A stretch of 64,000 nt of DNA, taken from assembly GCA_016213265.1 (NCBI GenBank), contig JACRBA010000055.1:1-64000 (forward strand), written 5' to 3'. Positions 59,837 to 64,000 of this stretch are shown piece by piece. How positions within the stretch are numbered: position 1 is the first letter of the stretch; each line of letters starts with the position of its first letter. Below the pieces are notes generated by a model. It saw only the letters and a list, made by a program, of their open reading frames with translations, made no database searches and had not been told where the DNA came from. Position numbers and translations under genes: made by a program. Source of the stretch: Burkholderiales bacterium. Lineage in GTDB: Bacteria; Pseudomonadota; Gammaproteobacteria; Burkholderiales; Burkholderiaceae_C.

Positions 59837-61759
59837 ATGGACGTGATGAGCAGCTTCGCCGCCCGCTACGAGCGCACCCGCGAGGAGGAAATGTCCCTCG
59901 CGGACTACCTGGCGGAGTGCAAGCGCAACCCGCTGGCCTACGCCACCGCCGCCGAGCGCATGCTCAAGGCCATCGGTGAGCCCCAACTCGTCGACACCCG
60001 CAACGACCCGCGGCTGTCGCGCATCTTCGCCAACAAGGTCATCAAGATCTACCCGGCGTTCGCCGAGTTTTACGGCATGGAAGACTCGATCGAGCAGGTC
60101 GTGTCGTACTTCCGCCATGCCGCCCAGGGGCTGGAGGAGAAGAAGCAGATCCTCTACCTGCTGGGCCCGGTGGGCGGTGGCAAGAGCTCCATCGCCGAGC
60201 GGCTGAAGCAGCTCATGGAGCTGGTGCCCTTCTATGCCATCAAGGGCTCGCCGGTGAACGAGTCGCCGCTGGGCCTGTTCAGCGCGGACGAGGACGGCCC
60301 GCTGCTGGAGCAGGAGTACGGCATCCCGCGCCGTTACCTCAACCGCATCATGAGCCCGTGGGCGGTGAAGCGGCTCGAGGAATACGGTGGCGACATCCGC
60401 CAGTTCAAGGTGGTCAAGCGCCACCCCAGCGTGCTCAAGCAGATCGGCGTGAGCAAGACCGAGCCTGGCGACGAGAACAACCAGGACATCAGCTCCCTGG
60501 TGGGCAAGGTGGACATCCGCAAGCTGGAGACCTACGCCCAGGACGACCCCGACGCCTACAGCTACTCCGGCGGCCTGTGCCTGAGCAACCAGGGGCTGAT
60601 GGAGTTCGTGGAGATGTTCAAGGCGCCCATCAAGGTGCTGCACCCGCTGCTCACGGCCACCCAGGAGGGCAACTTCAAGGGCACCGAGGGCTTCGGCGCC
60701 ATTCCCTTCGACGGCGTGATCCTGGCCCACTCGAACGAGAGCGAGTGGAAGGCCTTCCGGAACAACAAGAACAACGAGGCCTTCCTCGACCGCGTCTACA
60801 TCGTCAAGGTGCCGTACTGCCTGCGCGTCAGCGAGGAGATCAAGATCTACGAGAAGCTGATCCGCAACTCGTCGCTCGCCGAGGCCGCCTGCGCGCCGGG
60901 CACGCTGAAGATGATGAGCCAGTTCGCCATCCTCACGCGCCTGAAGGAGCCGGAGAACTCCTCGCTGTTCAGCAAGATGCAGGTGTACGACGGCGAGAAC
61001 CTGAAGGACACCGACCCGCGCGCCAAGAGCTACCAGGAGTACCGCGACTACGCGGGGGTCGACGAAGGCATGAGCGGCATCTCCACCCGCTTCGCCTTCA
61101 AGATCCTGTCCAAGGTCTTCAACTTCGATTCCACCGAGGTGGCGGCCAACCCGGTGCACCTGATGTACGTACTCGAGCAGCAGATCGAGCGCGAGCAGTT
61201 CGCGGGTGAGCTCGAGCAGAAATACATCGGCTTCATCAAGGAGCAGCTGGCGCCGCGGTATGCCGAGTTCATCGGCAAGGAAATCCAGACGGCCTACCTG
61301 GAGAGCTATTCCGAGTACGGCCAGAACATCTTCGACCGCTACGTCACCTACGCCGACTACTGGATCCAGGACCAGGAGTACCGCGACACCGACACCGGCG
61401 AGGTGTTCGACCGCGCCTCGCTCAACGCCGAGCTGGAGAAGATCGAGAAGCCCGCGGGCATCGCGAACCCCAAGGACTTCCGCAACGAGATCGTGAACTT
61501 CGTGCTGCGCGCGCGCGCCAACAACGCGGGCAAGAACCCCAACTGGACCAGCTACGAGAAGCTGCGCACGGTGATCGAGAAGAAGATGTTCTCGAACACC
61601 GAGGAGCTGCTGCCTGTCATCAGCTTCAACGCCAAGGCCAGCGCCGACGAGGCCAAGAAGCACGAGGACTTCGTGCAACGCATGGTGCAGAAGGGCTACA
61701 CGGCCAAGCAGGTGCGGCTGTTGTGCGAGTGGTACCTGCGTGTGCGCAAGAGCTCCTGA
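59837..61759 (+). CDS. prkA: PrkA-family serine protein kinase (YeaG type)
   Basis: A 640-residue protein with the PrkA AAA+ domain: LLGPVGGGKSSIAERLK (Walker A, about residue 110) and a conserved central block (HPLLTATQEGNFKGTEGFGAIPFDGVILAHSNESEW). The C-terminal PrkA domain follows (YVTYADYWIQDQEYRDTDTGEVFDR). In E. coli YeaG is a stress and nitrogen-starvation kinase encoded with YeaH. AGGAGG before the ATG at 59837 gives an optimal start. The next two genes, yeaH and spoVR, follow at 34 bp and with a 4-bp overlap, so they form one operon. Confidence 0.93.
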   Translation: MDVMSSFAARYERTREEEMSLADYLAECKRNPLAYATAAERMLKAIGEPQLVDTRNDPRLSRIFANKVIKIYPAFAEFYGMEDSIEQVVSYFRHAAQGLEEKKQILYLLGPVGGGKSSIAERLKQLMELVPFYAIKGSPVNESPLGLFSADEDGPLLEQEYGIPRRYLNRIMSPWAVKRLEEYGGDIRQFKVVKRHPSVLKQIGVSKTEPGDENNQDISSLVGKVDIRKLETYAQDDPDAYSYSGGLCLSNQGLMEFVEMFKAPIKVLHPLLTATQEGNFKGTEGFGAIPFDGVILAHSNESEWKAFRNNKNNEAFLDRVYIVKVPYCLRVSEEIKIYEKLIRNSSLAEAACAPGTLKMMSQFAILTRLKEPENSSLFSKMQVYDGENLKDTDPRAKSYQEYRDYAGVDEGMSGISTRFAFKILSKVFNFDSTEVAANPVHLMYVLEQQIEREQFAGELEQKYIGFIKEQLAPRYAEFIGKEIQTAYLESYSEYGQNIFDRYVTYADYWIQDQEYRDTDTGEVFDRASLNAELEKIEKPAGIANPKDFRNEIVNFVLRARANNAGKNPNWTSYEKLRTVIEKKMFSNTEELLPVISFNAKASADEAKKHEDFVQRMVQKGYTAKQVRLLCEWYLRVRKSS

Positions 61760-61793
61760 GGTGTCGAGTCCACCCTGACCACGGAGCGACCCG

Positions 61794-63077
61794 ATGCTTC
61801 AGCAGATCATTGACCGACGACTTGCGGGAAAGAACAAGTCGATCGGCAACCGCGAGCGCTTCCTGCGGCGCTACAAGGACCAGATCCGCGAGGCGGTCAA
61901 GCGCGCCGTGGATGGCCGGGGCATCCGCGACCTGGAGCGCGGCGAGGAGGTGCGCATCCCCAAGAAGGACATCTCCGAGCCCGTGTTCCACCATGGCCAG
62001 GGCGGCAAGCGCGAGATGGTGCACCCCGGCAACAAGGAGTATGTGGCGGGCGACCGCATCGCCCGGCCGCCAGGCGGCGGGGGCCAGGGCGGCGGCAACG
62101 GCCAGGCCAGCGATTCCGGCGAAGGCGAGGACGATTTCGTCTTCGCGCTCACCAAGGAAGAGTTCATGCAGGTCTTCTTCGAGGACCTGGCCTTGCCGCA
62201 CCTGGTGAAGACGCAGCTGGCCGAGGTGCCCGAGTGGAAGACGCACCGCGCGGGCTTCTCCAGCGACGGCACGCCCAACAACCTGCACATCGTGCGCTCC
62301 ATGCGCGGCGCGCTCAGCCGGCGCATCGCGCTGGGTGGCGACGCGCGGCGCGAGCTGCATGCGCTGCAGGACCGCGTGGCCGAGATCCGGCGCCACCATG
62401 CGGACGACCCCGTGGCCCAGAAGGAGCTGGCCGAGGCGGAGAAGCGCATCGCGGAGCTGCGCGGCAAGCTGGCCGGCATCCCCTTTCTCGACCCCATCGA
62501 CCTGCGTTTCCGCAACCGCGTGCGGGTGCCGGTGCCCAGCTCCAAGGCGGTGATGTTCTGCCTGATGGACGTGTCGGGCTCCATGGACGAGGCGCGCAAG
62601 GACCTGGCCAAGCGCTTCTTCATCATCCTGTACCTGTTCCTCACCAAGCACTACGACAAGATCGAGCTGGTCTTCATCCGCCACCACACCCAGGCCCAGG
62701 AGGTGAACGAGGAGGACTTCTTCCATGCGCGCGAGACGGGCGGCACGGTGGTGTCCAGCGCGCTGGAGCTCATGCACGAGATCATCCAGAGCCGCTACAA
62801 CCCGCACGAGTGGAACATCTACGGTGCGCAGGCCAGCGACGGCGACAACTGGCACCACGACTCGGGCCGCTGCCGCGAGCTGCTCACCGAGAAGCTGCTG
62901 CCGGCCTGCCGCTACTACGCCTACGTGCAGGTGGCGGAGGAGGAGCAGAACCTCTGGGAGGAGTACACGCGCATCGCCGAGACGCACAGGCACTTCGCCA
63001 TGCGCAAGGCGATCGCCGCCGACCAGATCTACCCCGTATTCCGTGACCTGTTCAAGAAGCAGGGGGCCTCGGCATGA
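61794..63077 (+). CDS. yeaH: YeaH/YhbH family protein (DUF444)
   Basis: A 427-residue protein, MLQQIIDRRLAGKNKSIGNRERFLRRYKDQIREAVKRAV. It carries a Gly-rich linker (PGGGGQGGGNGQ, about residues 95-105) and a von Willebrand A-like domain with VMFCLMDVSGSMDEARKDLAKRF, holding the DxSxS metal-ion motif. It is the constant partner of PrkA and SpoVR in stress operons. Its exact function is not known; a metal-dependent interaction role is inferred from the vWA fold. It overlaps spoVR by 4 bp (ATGA). Confidence 0.92.
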   Translation: MLQQIIDRRLAGKNKSIGNRERFLRRYKDQIREAVKRAVDGRGIRDLERGEEVRIPKKDISEPVFHHGQGGKREMVHPGNKEYVAGDRIARPPGGGGQGGGNGQASDSGEGEDDFVFALTKEEFMQVFFEDLALPHLVKTQLAEVPEWKTHRAGFSSDGTPNNLHIVRSMRGALSRRIALGGDARRELHALQDRVAEIRRHHADDPVAQKELAEAEKRIAELRGKLAGIPFLDPIDLRFRNRVRVPVPSSKAVMFCLMDVSGSMDEARKDLAKRFFIILYLFLTKHYDKIELVFIRHHTQAQEVNEEDFFHARETGGTVVSSALELMHEIIQSRYNPHEWNIYGAQASDGDNWHHDSGRCRELLTEKLLPACRYYAYVQVAEEEQNLWEEYTRIAETHRHFAMRKAIAADQIYPVFRDLFKKQGASA

Positions 63078-64000
63078 ATATCGAGTACTCGCAGGACCGC
63101 CGTTTCGTGCACAACCCCCACAAGATCCCCGACACGGGCGACCGCCGGCGGCCGCGCGCGGCGCTGGAGCAGCCGCTGCCGCCGCCGCCGCGGCCCGAGC
63201 GGCCGCTGCCCGACCCGAGCGACTGGTCGTTCGAGCTCATCCACCAGTACCACGAGGTGATCAAGGCCACGGCGCGCCGCTTCGGGCTGGACACCTACCC
63301 CAACCAGCTGGAGATCATCACCGCCGAGCAGATGATGGACGCCTATGCCAGCGTGGGCATGCCGGTGAACTACCGCCACTGGAGCTATGGCAAGGAGTTC
63401 ATCTCCACCGAGAAGAACTACCGCCGCGGCCACATGGGCCTGGCCTACGAGATCGTCATCAACTCCAACCCCTGCATCAGCTACCTGATGGAGGAGAACA
63501 CGATGGCGATGCAGGCGCTCGTCATCGCCCACGCGGCCTACGGACACAACAGCTTCTTCAAGGGCAACTACCTGTTCCGCATGTGGACGGACGCCTCGTC
63601 CATCATCGATTACCTCGTCTACGCCAAGAACTACGTGGCCGAGTGCGAGGAGCGCCACGGCATCGGCGCGGTGGAGGAGTTCATCGACTCCTGCCACGCG
63701 CTGCAGAACCACGGGGTGGACCGCTACCGACGCCCCAGCAAGAAGTCGCTGGCCGAGGAGCTGGCACAGCGCCGCGACCGCGAGCAGTACGCGCAAGCGC
63801 AGGTCAACGACCTCTGGCGCACCCTGCCCAAGCGGGCCGAGAAGGAAGAGGAGGCGGCCGCGCCCAAGCGCTTCCCGGCGGACCCCGAGGAGAACCTGCT
63901 GTACTTCATCGAGAAGAACGCGCCGCTGCTGGAGCCCTGGCAGCGCGAGATCGTGCGCATCGTGCGCAAGATCGCGCAGTACTTCTACCCGCAGCGCCAG
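63074..64000 (+). CDS. SpoVR family protein (YcgB), 3' end outside window
   Basis: The first 309 codons are present and the gene runs off the window. The ATG at 63074 overlaps the yeaH stop. A proline-rich N-terminus (QPLPPPPRPERPLPDP) precedes the SpoVR domain: DWSFELIHQYHEVIKATARRFGLDTYPNQLEIITAEQMMDAY, VNYRHWSYGKEF, VINSNPCISYLMEENTMAMQALVIAHAAYGHN. The His/Glu residues of these last motifs are invariant in the family. It was first described as a B. subtilis spore-cortex protein but in non-sporulating proteobacteria it belongs to the prkA-yeaH operon and is stress-induced. Confidence 0.93.
   Translation, partial: MNIEYSQDRRFVHNPHKIPDTGDRRRPRAALEQPLPPPPRPERPLPDPSDWSFELIHQYHEVIKATARRFGLDTYPNQLEIITAEQMMDAYASVGMPVNYRHWSYGKEFISTEKNYRRGHMGLAYEIVINSNPCISYLMEENTMAMQALVIAHAAYGHNSFFKGNYLFRMWTDASSIIDYLVYAKNYVAECEERHGIGAVEEFIDSCHALQNHGVDRYRRPSKKSLAEELAQRRDREQYAQAQVNDLWRTLPKRAEKEEEAAAPKRFPADPEENLLYFIEKNAPLLEPWQREIVRIVRKIAQYFYPQRQ

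Overview
This window is a stretch of chromosome from a high-GC betaproteobacterium. The order mnmG-rsmG-parA-(RBBP9-type hydrolase)-parB, the prkA-yeaH-spoVR block, the AmmeMemoRadiSam genes and the many LysR, GST, azoreductase and pirin genes fit the Burkholderiales, probably the Comamonadaceae/Sphaerotilaceae (Leptothrix-Rubrivivax-Ideonella) side. The genus is inference. No rRNA, tRNA or CRISPR array was seen.

Layout. 1-3.4 kb: the 3' end of an IS3-family insertion sequence abuts the 3' part of hsdR (type I restriction), followed by a NERD-domain helicase. 3.4-9.1 kb: a GFA-family protein, a MacAB/Lol-like tripartite ABC export operon and the rRNA hydroxylase rlhA. 9.1-11.8 kb: a REP-like repeat cluster and the AmmeMemoRadiSam genes, with Memo and AMMECR1 fused. 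12-16.7 kb: two consecutive ECF sigma-factor modules; the first shares an almost perfectly mirrored double promoter with a divergent membrane-protein gene. 16.7-18.9 kb: an Fe(II) oxygenase and a secreted subtilase. 19-23.5 kb: an OmpR-type regulator followed by two paralogous TPR kinases whose lesions are complementary (one lacks the phospho-acceptor His, the other lacks the ATP-binding motifs), with a small secreted acidic peptide just downstream. 24.9-28.6 kb: a periplasmic DctP-like binding protein translationally coupled to a hybrid histidine kinase.

28.7-51 kb is mixed metabolism and envelope: NnrU, a GDPD with an EF-hand-like loop and a plausible Pho box, a divergent solitary flagellin, a DUF4397 lipoprotein, a triple beta/gamma-crystallin protein, pirin, azoR with a divergent LysR regulator, a two-domain alpha/beta hydrolase, a PD-(D/E)XK-like protein, a diguanylate cyclase, a thioredoxin-TPR protein, an S9 peptidase, GST, a TAP-like hydrolase, a NatAB-type exporter and a YkgJ-Crp-DUF2892 group with a CRP-like palindrome.

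51-64 kb looks origin-proximal: mnmG and rsmG each carry a parS-like site inside their coding sequence, three 12-bp tandem DnaA-box-like repeats precede parA, and parB lies 3.6 kb away. Between them sit argC, the hydrolase and a lower-GC CsgG/DUF4810/DUF799 lipoprotein operon. The window ends in prkA-yeaH-spoVR behind a good sigma-54-type promoter.

The strongest candidates for something undescribed are the complementary split-kinase pair with its regulator and neighbouring peptide, the mirrored ECF promoter, and the interrupted par locus.
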